In this document: positions 57,595-64,000 of the stretch, one piece after another
Position numbering within the stretch: position 1 is the first letter of the stretch
How the letters are laid out: each line of letters starts with the position of its first letter
Source: Fimbriimonas ginsengisoli Gsoil 348
GTDB lineage: Bacteria > Armatimonadota > Fimbriimonadia > Fimbriimonadales > Fimbriimonadaceae
Reading direction: 5' to 3'
Length of the DNA: 64,000 nt
Assembly: GCF_000724625.1 (NCBI RefSeq)
Contig: NZ_CP007139.1
Location: 3,286,001-3,350,000 of the forward strand
Program-made: the position numbers and the translations under genes
The notes under the pieces: generated by a model
Told to the model about the DNA's origin: nothing
The model's input: only the letters and a program-made list of their open reading frames with translations
The model's database searches: none

Positions 57595-58338
57595 TTACTT
57601 GACTTCCTGAATCGTGATCGTTTGCACTTTCCCGTCGGGGAAGGTGGTGGAGAGCACGGTCTTGACGCTTCCGCGGTCCTTGACATACCAACTCTTGGAT
57701 GTCGTGACGACTTTCTTCCCAGCGATCGTGCCCTTGCCCGAGGACGTGATGAGCAGGGCGTCATGTTCGCCAACCTTTGTGGTCACCTTTTGCGGACCCA
57801 CGACGGTACAGGTGCTGTTATCTTCAAGCTGCTGTTCCGGCTTGTCGGGCCGGTCCACCTCGGTATGGCTGGTCCACTTGACGCCAGGAGCCAGCTTGGC
57901 GGGCAATTCCAGATCGTGCGCCCCTACTTTCGCCACCGTTGAGGCGGTGTTGTAGATCCCGTCCTTTTCCAGCACTACTTCCTGCTGGCCGACGAGGTCC
58001 CCCAGCTGGCCGTCGCGAGAAATGGTGAAGACCGGTTTGCCGTCTTTGATCTCTTTGAGGGCGATCGTCTGGGTTCCGGTCAGCACTTGGTTCGGTTGGC
58101 TGCTGGAGCGGATCTCCATTTTCATGGGCGCGGCGCTGCCCAAACCGTAGTAGGCGTAGCCGTCGTGTTTCAGGTCAGCCGGAATCTGGCTTACATCCAG
58201 CTTTGGCGGTGTCGTTGTCGTCGAGGCCGTTCCGCTCGAAGTGGCGGAGCCGCCGGAGGTGGGGTTAGCCGCGTCTTTCGCCTGGCATCCGCCGAGGATC
58301 GCGAGGGCCAGAATTGGAGTCCATCGTAGAGTTCTCAT
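57595..58338 (-). CDS. Lipoprotein heading the RodA operon (first)
   Basis: A 247-residue lipoprotein with a clear lipobox (ILGGC, Cys18), a Ser/Thr/Gly-rich linker, then a beta-rich domain. The middle (LKHDGYAYYGLGSAAPMKMEIRSS) and later TSHTEVDRPDKPEQQLEDNSTCTVVGPQKVTTKVGEHDALLITSSGKGTIAGKK, ending SWYVKDRGSVKTVLSTTFPDGKVQTITIQEV, resemble the second gene product's pattern of a buried-strand modifier ending in a WYxxxxGxV strand. No enzyme motif is seen. It is the first of six genes leading to RodA, MoxR and the foldase. Confidence 0.75.
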   Translation of the reverse strand: MRTLRWTPILALAILGGCQAKDAANPTSGGSATSSGTASTTTTPPKLDVSQIPADLKHDGYAYYGLGSAAPMKMEIRSSSQPNQVLTGTQTIALKEIKDGKPVFTISRDGQLGDLVGQQEVVLEKDGIYNTASTVAKVGAHDLELPAKLAPGVKWTSHTEVDRPDKPEQQLEDNSTCTVVGPQKVTTKVGEHDALLITSSGKGTIAGKKVVTTSKSWYVKDRGSVKTVLSTTFPDGKVQTITIQEVK

Positions 58339-58463
58339 GATTGGTCGATATCAGTTGAAGAGCCGCCGTGGATCTTTCCACGACTCGCCGTACCTAGCGT
58401 ACGACTCCGACGCCTACTTTAATCAAAATTACGTTGTTCGCTTCCGCGAGAGTGCCCCGCAGC

Positions 58464-58546
58464 AATTGACGATTTACGATTGACGATTTTGAAATCCGGC
58501 CCAATCCCGACCAGCGGAAGCAATTGTCAATCGTAAATCGTCAATT
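58464..58546. repeat. Perfect 21-bp inverted repeat
   Basis: AATTGACGATTTACGATTGAC at 58464-58484 is matched exactly by its reverse complement at 58526-58546, with a 41-base spacer. The right arm overlaps the stop codon of the SecD-head-like gene. It is AT-rich against a GC-rich background and may act as a terminator or be a small dispersed element. Confidence 0.8.
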
Positions 58547-59662
58547 TGACTGCACCTTCGTGTGCTTATTGATCTTGTCGACAGCGTCTTTAACTAAGAC
58601 TTTATCGCGCATCTGGGTGATCGTGAGCTCTCCTTCGGCAAGGACGTGTTGGATACGGGGGGCTTCGATCGCGACGCCATCGGCGACGAGCAGGATCTGA
58701 GTCCCGACTTTATCGTGCGAATACTTCCAGAGTCGTTGCCGGCCCTCGTCGGTCATCTCTACCGTGAGGTCGTTGCGGAGTCCGTCGGAGGTGTCGTAGG
58801 TTCGGTAGGACGCGCTCTTGATGTGCGATTCGTTGACGATCACCGTGGCGCTGCGGAGGACCCGCTCCACCGGCTCGGCCAGTCGCCGCCCGGTCTCGTC
58901 CGAGATCATCGAGAGGAGGGACTTCTGAATGTTCTCGGCCCTGTCCGGATGTTGTTGGATCGTCTCTGCTTCCGTCTTGTAGTAGCCGGCCTGCATTTCA
59001 CGGTTGTAATTCTTGTCCGCGTACTGACTTTCCACGGTTTGAATGAGGCGCGGCTTGTACGGCATCAGAACGTGCCCTACGACCTCCTTAGTCGTTCCGG
59101 CTAAGTTCACCTTGACCTTCACCGGTACGTCGACCACGATGCCGTTTTCGATCGAAGCGGGGCGGACCTTATCCAACGGCATACCGTTGATATGTACGTT
59201 TAGGTCTTGCTCAAGCTGGTTGCGCTTTGCGGCATCCCCGGAGAAAGCTTTATGGAGATCCTCGGCCGACCAAACGATCCGAATCGGAGGAAGGAGGTCC
59301 TCCTTCATTTCGTTCATCGTCATCGTGAGCGGCCCGAGCGCTTTTTCGTCGCCACGAAGGACGGCGAGCATCTCCTTGATCGGAATGCGCTTCTTGATGG
59401 ACCCCTCGGTTGCGCCCCCCTGGTCGTTTCCGTTCCCCTGGAATTTATCCGAGGCTTCGACCAGTTGGGCGACATAGTTGGCGACGATGATCTTGTAACC
59501 CGCTCCCGGATCGATCCCGAGAAGGTTCACTTCGCCAGGGACAACCGGAGAAAAATGGGCCCCCTCGATCGCCTTCTCGAGCCAGAGGCGATAGCCGCCG
59601 TAGACCACACCGAGGAGGACTACGAAGCCAATAGCAATTTTGGTCGAGGACCGGAATTTCAT
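58541..59662 (-). CDS. Membrane-anchored protein with a SecD P1-head-like domain
   Basis: A 373-residue protein with one N-terminal transmembrane helix (about 8-26) and a large extracytoplasmic region. The last 70 residues, VEMTDEGRQRLWKYSHDKVGTQILLVADGVAIEAPRIQHVLAEGELTITQ, resemble the SecD P1-head pattern FtxxGxxxFxxxTxxxxGxxLAIVLDGxxxSAPxIxxxIxxGxxxITG. The RND-type membrane domain of SecD is absent. It may be a periplasmic export helper or a protein that merely shares the fold. It is downstream of the ABC exporter genes by 85 bp on the same strand. Confidence 0.7.
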   Translation of the reverse strand: MKFRSSTKIAIGFVVLLGVVYGGYRLWLEKAIEGAHFSPVVPGEVNLLGIDPGAGYKIIVANYVAQLVEASDKFQGNGNDQGGATEGSIKKRIPIKEMLAVLRGDEKALGPLTMTMNEMKEDLLPPIRIVWSAEDLHKAFSGDAAKRNQLEQDLNVHINGMPLDKVRPASIENGIVVDVPVKVKVNLAGTTKEVVGHVLMPYKPRLIQTVESQYADKNYNREMQAGYYKTEAETIQQHPDRAENIQKSLLSMISDETGRRLAEPVERVLRSATVIVNESHIKSASYRTYDTSDGLRNDLTVEMTDEGRQRLWKYSHDKVGTQILLVADGVAIEAPRIQHVLAEGELTITQMRDKVLVKDAVDKINKHTKVQSN

Positions 59663-59747
59663 ATCGATGCCAACAAAGCAGAGTGCCGGCTAGTTCGCGC
59701 ACCTGGCGCGAACCTTCACCAAAGGCGCAACAAGTGTACCGCTGACG

Positions 59748-61433
59748 CTATTCGCTTGGATTGAACGACCCGTACAGGCCGCCGGCGATCGCCGAGATGC
59801 CGAATGAGATAGCCAGACACACCGCCACGAATGGGATCGCCGTAACGAGCGGAAATAGCTTCAACACGAAGAGGCCGATTGCCATTCCGACCGGAACCAG
59901 AGCGGTGAGCACGCACCCAATGAGCAGCAACATCCCTCGGAAGCCGCGTTGCGCCGCATCGTCCACGTCGGGAAAGAGAAGGATGACGAGCAGTGAAACC
60001 GCCGCCCACGTAAGCGCCAACGTCGTCGCCATGAGGATCGCCGCCAACGAATAGGCCCAGATCCGATAATCGATGATGGTCGCGCCCACGCCGGTAATCG
60101 TCGAGATCACGAAGGTCGGTACCGTCTTGCCGACCACTTCGGCAAACACGGTCGCCGCCGGACTGAACGGCAACGGCTTCTGAAAATCGACCCGGCGAAG
60201 CAGCTCCATGAATCCGCTTGTCGAATTGCTGATGGTGAGCGAAAGAACTCCGATCGCGAGGAACGCCATTAACATCCCTCCTTCGTTGTGCACGTTCCCC
60301 CGCTTCGACATTGCCCACAACGGCATCAGCGAAATTGAGAGGACCATCGGGGTGAAGATGACGTACTGCCACATCGCTCCCCGCGCCTGAAGCAGAAGCT
60401 CTTTCCATAGGAGAGCCGCGCTCCCGCGGAAACGCCAGCGGCCGATCACCCGCGCGATGCGTCCCCCCTTAACTTTGCCCTGCCGTGCTTGTTCGGCCAC
60501 GATCGCGTAGGTATCCCCGCTCCGCTGCATCCGCCGCATGTCGGTGCTCGCAAATCCCTTGGCCGCGGCCTGATCGTAAAGGTAGTCGACCTGTGTCATC
60601 GCGGTGCGAAGGCTGAACAAGATGATCGCGAGCATCGCCGCCGTTCCGGCCAGTCCTTCCCAAACGCTGTTGTGAAATGGGGCCATCACCACTGCGGTCG
60701 CCGCCGTGGCGGTGAAGAATACGGCGCGAAGGAACGGGCTGCGGCTGAGCTCCAAGGCGGTATCCCAGCTCGGATCGAGGCGAACGTACCACGCAATATA
60801 GCCAAGCACCGCCACCACGACGACGGTCAGCGTCACATTGATGATCTTCTTGTTTCGGTCGCTCGCCTCGTCGCTTCGGTTGATGAAAAGGCTGAGGGCG
60901 TAGCCGATGCAGACCCAGCAGAGCGCCATCAAGAGATACGAGATGGAGAAAAGTCTTCCGGCGAGCGCCCCCTCCTGGGGGAAGTGCCGGAAGATCCGGT
61001 CATAACCGGCCAGCGCCCGGCGGCTGGCGAGGATCGCCAGGAAGAGCGGGATGAGCAAGGTGATCAGGTAATCGCGGACGATCCGGAAAACCAAAACCGT
61101 CCGCGGGTTGACCGGCGTGGCGAACAGAACATCCACATCCGAGGCCCGGAATCCGCCACGCGGATTGAACGAGCTGCTTAGCAGCAGGAGGGACAGGAAC
61201 GCCAAGATCCCAAAGACGACCCCTTGAACCACATCGGGACGGAACTCCAGCATTGCCTGCGGCTGGGCGAAGCCACCCGGTATTCGCCGGGAGTCCGGCG
61301 AAAGGGTCTGGAAAAACGTCATAAAGTAGTAGCCGAAGAACACCAACAGTCCGATCAGCCGCTGTGGCGAGCTGACGGCTCGGCGGATGCCGTTCACGAA
61401 CGACCGCACGGTTAAAAAGAGAAGCGGCTTCAC
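59748..61433 (-). CDS. ABC transporter permease (ABC-2 exporter type)
   Basis: A 561-residue integral membrane protein with at least twelve hydrophobic segments. I start it at the GTG at 61433, which overlaps the ATPase stop codon (GTGA) and has GAGGAG just upstream; the longer frame to 61562 is a shadow. Landmarks such as FNPRGGFRASDVDVLFATPVNPRTVLVFRIVRDY and ALLWKELLLQARG are typical of the putative ABC exporter family, with large fused permeases. The substrate is unknown. Confidence 0.85.
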   Translation of the reverse strand: MKPLLFLTVRSFVNGIRRAVSSPQRLIGLLVFFGYYFMTFFQTLSPDSRRIPGGFAQPQAMLEFRPDVVQGVVFGILAFLSLLLLSSSFNPRGGFRASDVDVLFATPVNPRTVLVFRIVRDYLITLLIPLFLAILASRRALAGYDRIFRHFPQEGALAGRLFSISYLLMALCWVCIGYALSLFINRSDEASDRNKKIINVTLTVVVVAVLGYIAWYVRLDPSWDTALELSRSPFLRAVFFTATAATAVVMAPFHNSVWEGLAGTAAMLAIILFSLRTAMTQVDYLYDQAAAKGFASTDMRRMQRSGDTYAIVAEQARQGKVKGGRIARVIGRWRFRGSAALLWKELLLQARGAMWQYVIFTPMVLSISLMPLWAMSKRGNVHNEGGMLMAFLAIGVLSLTISNSTSGFMELLRRVDFQKPLPFSPAATVFAEVVGKTVPTFVISTITGVGATIIDYRIWAYSLAAILMATTLALTWAAVSLLVILLFPDVDDAAQRGFRGMLLLIGCVLTALVPVGMAIGLFVLKLFPLVTAIPFVAVCLAISFGISAIAGGLYGSFNPSE

Positions 61434-62152
61434 TTCTCCTCGGTGAGCGTCAGGAAGATGTCTTCCAGACTCTGCCCCTCGCCATGAGTTAGCGTTCGGA
61501 TCTCGTCCACCGTTCCTTCGACCAGCTTCTTGCCTCGGGCGACGATGATGACCCGGTCGCACAGTTTCTCGGCGGTGTCGAGGAGATGAGTGGAGATGAG
61601 GATGGCGGCGCCGGCGTTTCTCGCGCGCACGATCTCATCTTTCAGCTCCTTGGCGCCGGCCGGGTCGATTCCTATCAGCGGTTCGTCGAACAGCATGACG
61701 TTGGCGTCGTGGATCAGCGCGCACGCCACGGAGAGCTTCTGCCGCATCCCTTTGCTGAGGGTCGCCACGAGCTGGTCTTTCTTCTCGATCAGGTCGTACC
61801 GGTCGAGCAGCTCATTGCCGTTGCGTTCGTAGACGTCGAGCGTGTTGAAGCACATGGCCACGAACTTTAGATGCTCGTCGACGGTGAGCAGCTCATACAG
61901 GCTTGGAACCTCGGGCACGAAGGCGAGGGCGGCTTTGGCCCTTGCTTGATCGGTCACCACGTCGTGGCCGTTTATCAAAATTCGCCCGTCGGTTGGCCGA
62001 AGAATCCCGGCGACGCAACGGAGAGCGGTCGTCTTGCCGGCCCCGTTCGGGCCGAGTAGCCCAACGATTTCCCCGGGGCTGATGGTGAACGACAGCTCGT
62101 CTACCGCACGGAATTTTTTGTACTGCTTCACCAGCCGGTCGACTTGGAGCAT
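61430..62152 (-). CDS. ABC transporter ATP-binding protein
   Basis: A 240-residue ABC ATPase: Walker A LLGPNGAGKTTALRCVAG, Q-loop region FVPEVPSLYELLTVDEHL, signature ATLSKGMRQKLSVACAL (LSKGM in place of LSGGQ), Walker B VMLFDEPLIGIDP, H-loop ILISTHLLDTAEKLCDR. This variant is typical of exporters with ABC-2 permeases. It is translationally coupled to the permease. TIDPAGAKELKDEI-type D-loop residues are intact, so it should be active. Confidence 0.92.
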   Translation of the reverse strand: MLQVDRLVKQYKKFRAVDELSFTISPGEIVGLLGPNGAGKTTALRCVAGILRPTDGRILINGHDVVTDQARAKAALAFVPEVPSLYELLTVDEHLKFVAMCFNTLDVYERNGNELLDRYDLIEKKDQLVATLSKGMRQKLSVACALIHDANVMLFDEPLIGIDPAGAKELKDEIVRARNAGAAILISTHLLDTAEKLCDRVIIVARGKKLVEGTVDEIRTLTHGEGQSLEDIFLTLTEEK

Positions 62153-62193
62153 TCGAGCCAGGATACCGGATGGGTTAACGGTTAACGTCCTGC

Positions 62194-63834
62194 CTAGCGC
62201 AACACGTTAAAGAGCACCTGCGCGACAAGGATCTTGAAGATCGTTGCGAGGGGGAAGATCGTTGCGTACCGGGCGTTCGGCAGGTCGTTGCCGGTGCGGT
62301 CGACGGCGAACGCCAGATTCACCGGCTGGGTTTGGGCGCCAGCGTAGATACCGTAGAGGAGGTTCAGGGGGATCTTTAGCAGCTTGTATCCCACTACCAT
62401 CATTACCAGGCCGGAGCCCAACGTCATCGCGGCGCCGCTGGTGAAAACATTCAAGCCGTGGCCACCGGCCAGTGTGCTGTAAAAGTCGTACCCGGCTCTC
62501 GTACCGATTCCGGCGGCGAACAGAAGCAAGCCGAGTTGGCGCAGCGTGAGGTTGGCGGTGTAGGGAAGGTTCCACACCAGAGGTCCCGTCCTCTCGAGGC
62601 GGCCGAGCAGAAGCGCAACCACCAGCGGTCCTCCTGCGAAGCCGAGCCGGAAGGTAATCCCGCCAGGCAGCGGAATCGGAAGCAGCCCCAACATCAGGCC
62701 GAGCGCGATGCCGATGCAAAGGGTTCGGAAATCGACGTCGGCAAGCGCTCGATACGAATCGCCAAAGATCCGCTCGACCGCCCCCATCTCGTCCCGCCTC
62801 GCCAACACGCGCACTCGGTCTCCCAATTCCAAAATTGTGTCGCCCGATGGGATCAGATCGATATCTCCTCGGCCCACCCGCGTGATCACCGCCTGATGGA
62901 GCTGAGGCAGAGCAAGTTGACTAAGGGGCCGCCCGGCAACCGATGGGTTGGAGACGAACATCCGCCGCACATCGAATTCAGTTCGGTCGAGGTGCACCTC
63001 CTCGTCGCTAATTTGGCCCAAGAATTCGGTAAGGGTATCGAGCTCCGCTTCCGGCCCGGTGGTTGCAATCCGGTCGCCGAGCTGAATCTTCAGATCGCCG
63101 CTCGCAAGCAGAACCTCGCTTGACCGAAGAACCCGTCCGAACACCACATCGCGAGCCTGTTTGGCGGTGAGCTCCACGACCGACATTCCCGCCGCCGCCG
63201 GGTTTGTCACCTCGATCGTTCGGACCTCGATCTTTTGAATCGACCGTCGGTAGCTGGAGACGGTCAACGCCTCCTTTTGGAGGTCGACTCCGAAGAGGCG
63301 TTGCGCGAGCAGCATGACCATTATCGGACCAAAGATCCCGATCGGATAAGCAAGGGAGTAGCCTACGACCGGTTCGGCAAGCGCCTTGCCCGTGCCCCCT
63401 GCGGCTTTCACCGACTCGACGACGCCGGCCAAGCCCGAGGCGTTGGTAAACGCCCCGGAATACATCGCCGATCCGGTTGCGCCGGCCATGTTGGCCGCTC
63501 GGGCCAGTAGGTAGTCCGCAACCCCGGCCAAGGCGAGGACCCCGAGCGCCAGCGCGGTATCCCGAATCCCTCGCCGGTCGAACCCCTTGAAGAACCCGGC
63601 CGCGCTATTGAGGCCGATGGTGTAGATAAAGAGGGTGAGGCCAAAAAGATAGACGACATCCGGAAGCTTGAGTCTCGGGTCGACCGCTCCGATGGCGATG
63701 CCAACGAAAAGAACCGACGCCGTCCCGAGACTTACGCCGCGGATTCTCATCCGTCCGAGCGGATAGCCGATCGCGCACACCGCGAATAGCAGGAGAAGCG
63801 GATTCTCGCCGAGCAATCGGACCACAAATTCCAT
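62194..63834 (-). CDS. AspT/YidE/YbjL-family transporter with RCK_C domains
   Basis: A 546-residue transporter of the aspartate:alanine exchanger (AAE) family. Two membrane repeats (about 5-165 and 375-545) each contain the family pattern: the first has LFGLTLFIYTIGLNSAAGFF and AMYSGAFTNASGLAGV, the second NLTLRQLGLLLFAAGIGTRAGYDFY and QTQPVNLAFA. Between them lie two TrkA-C/RCK_C-like domains (about 200-285 and 290-370, each with VRxxRxxExxLxxGDRIxxxG-type strands), which bind small ligands and regulate. The transported acid is unknown. It is 41 bp upstream of the ABC ATPase gene. Confidence 0.9.
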   Translation of the reverse strand: MEFVVRLLGENPLLLLFAVCAIGYPLGRMRIRGVSLGTASVLFVGIAIGAVDPRLKLPDVVYLFGLTLFIYTIGLNSAAGFFKGFDRRGIRDTALALGVLALAGVADYLLARAANMAGATGSAMYSGAFTNASGLAGVVESVKAAGGTGKALAEPVVGYSLAYPIGIFGPIMVMLLAQRLFGVDLQKEALTVSSYRRSIQKIEVRTIEVTNPAAAGMSVVELTAKQARDVVFGRVLRSSEVLLASGDLKIQLGDRIATTGPEAELDTLTEFLGQISDEEVHLDRTEFDVRRMFVSNPSVAGRPLSQLALPQLHQAVITRVGRGDIDLIPSGDTILELGDRVRVLARRDEMGAVERIFGDSYRALADVDFRTLCIGIALGLMLGLLPIPLPGGITFRLGFAGGPLVVALLLGRLERTGPLVWNLPYTANLTLRQLGLLLFAAGIGTRAGYDFYSTLAGGHGLNVFTSGAAMTLGSGLVMMVVGYKLLKIPLNLLYGIYAGAQTQPVNLAFAVDRTGNDLPNARYATIFPLATIFKILVAQVLFNVLR

Positions 63835-63974
63835 CCGTCCTCACTGTAGACGGCGAGTTCGTCACCCGGCTAGGCCTTCCGGAAAAGTTCAAGGAACCAA
63901 GGGTTCAGTTGAACGTTCTTGATACATGCGGGGCGCCGGGAGCGTCGGCCTCTCCGCGGACAACGGAAAAAGAC

Positions 63975-64000
63975 ATGAGCATATCAAGAGCCCAAGCCGG
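63975..64000 (+). CDS. Possible start of a gene leaving the window
   Basis: An ATG at 63975 opens a frame that continues off the right edge, with a purine-rich GGAAAAAGAC just upstream. Only eight codons are visible, so no family can be suggested. Confidence 0.25.

Overview
The window is 64 kb of GC-rich (roughly 60-65% by eye) bacterial chromosome with dense, mixed-strand gene packing. Two proteins carry the type IV pilin-like N-terminus or a C-terminal DGHA motif, and the envelope genes, large Ig-repeat secreted proteins and short palindromic intergenic repeats fit together. This suggests the phylum Armatimonadota, probably a Fimbriimonas-like member. That placement is inference from protein flavour; there is no rRNA in the window.

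Layout. 0-7 kb: a partial DUF3011 gene, two small unknown genes, and a minus-strand operon for cell-envelope precursors (dCMP deaminase, WecA-like GlcNAc-1-P transferase, WecB epimerase, UppP, Pth), then a divergent GT4 glycosyltransferase. 7-13 kb: LemA plus a membrane partner, a five-Ig-repeat/beta-propeller secreted protein and an M14 carboxypeptidase. 13-18 kb: an orphan NarL-type response regulator, two pseudopilins, a Cdd1/HhH protein, a NIF3 protein and a Uma2 nuclease. 18-24 kb: a glutamate synthase large subunit without its small subunit, a diguanylate cyclase, and tRNA-Tyr and tRNA-Thr. 24-26.5 kb: a secreted GH5-ricin glycanase divergent from an AraC regulator.

26.8-32.5 kb is the accessory highlight. 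It is a two-gene, visibly AT-richer cassette encoding a PilT/GspE-like ATPase and a 1415-residue KaiC-like protein with one intact and one degenerate P-loop domain and a long tail I do not recognise. No pilus, secretion, clock or integrase gene is nearby. I regard it as the best candidate here for an undescribed system.

33-45 kb: secreted repeat and Ig-domain lipoproteins, a transglutaminase, a DppA-type peptidase, a zinc metallopeptidase, a DUF3445 protein, a TIGR00300 (ornithine cyclodeaminase-like) protein, a solitary PheS, a FAH-family hydrolase and a GAF-HK-REC hybrid kinase. 45.9-49.3 kb: a four-gene sugar catabolic operon (class II aldolase, Gfo/Idh/MocA oxidoreductase, PfkB kinase, lyxose-type isomerase). 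49-53 kb: an SF2 helicase, a coiled-coil protein and a nitronate monooxygenase-like flavoprotein. 53-58 kb: a six-gene minus-strand operon (three exported proteins, RodA, MoxR, parvulin-like foldase). 58-64 kb: a SecD-head-like protein, an ABC exporter pair and an AspT/YidE-family transporter.

Two signals recur across the window. Several genes have a -10 hexamer only 5-7 bases before the start codon, which implies leaderless transcripts. There are also several families of intergenic palindromes: a 29-bp hairpin in three near-identical copies plus looser relatives, a 56-bp terminator-like unit in two copies, a five-hairpin array, and two large inverted repeats.
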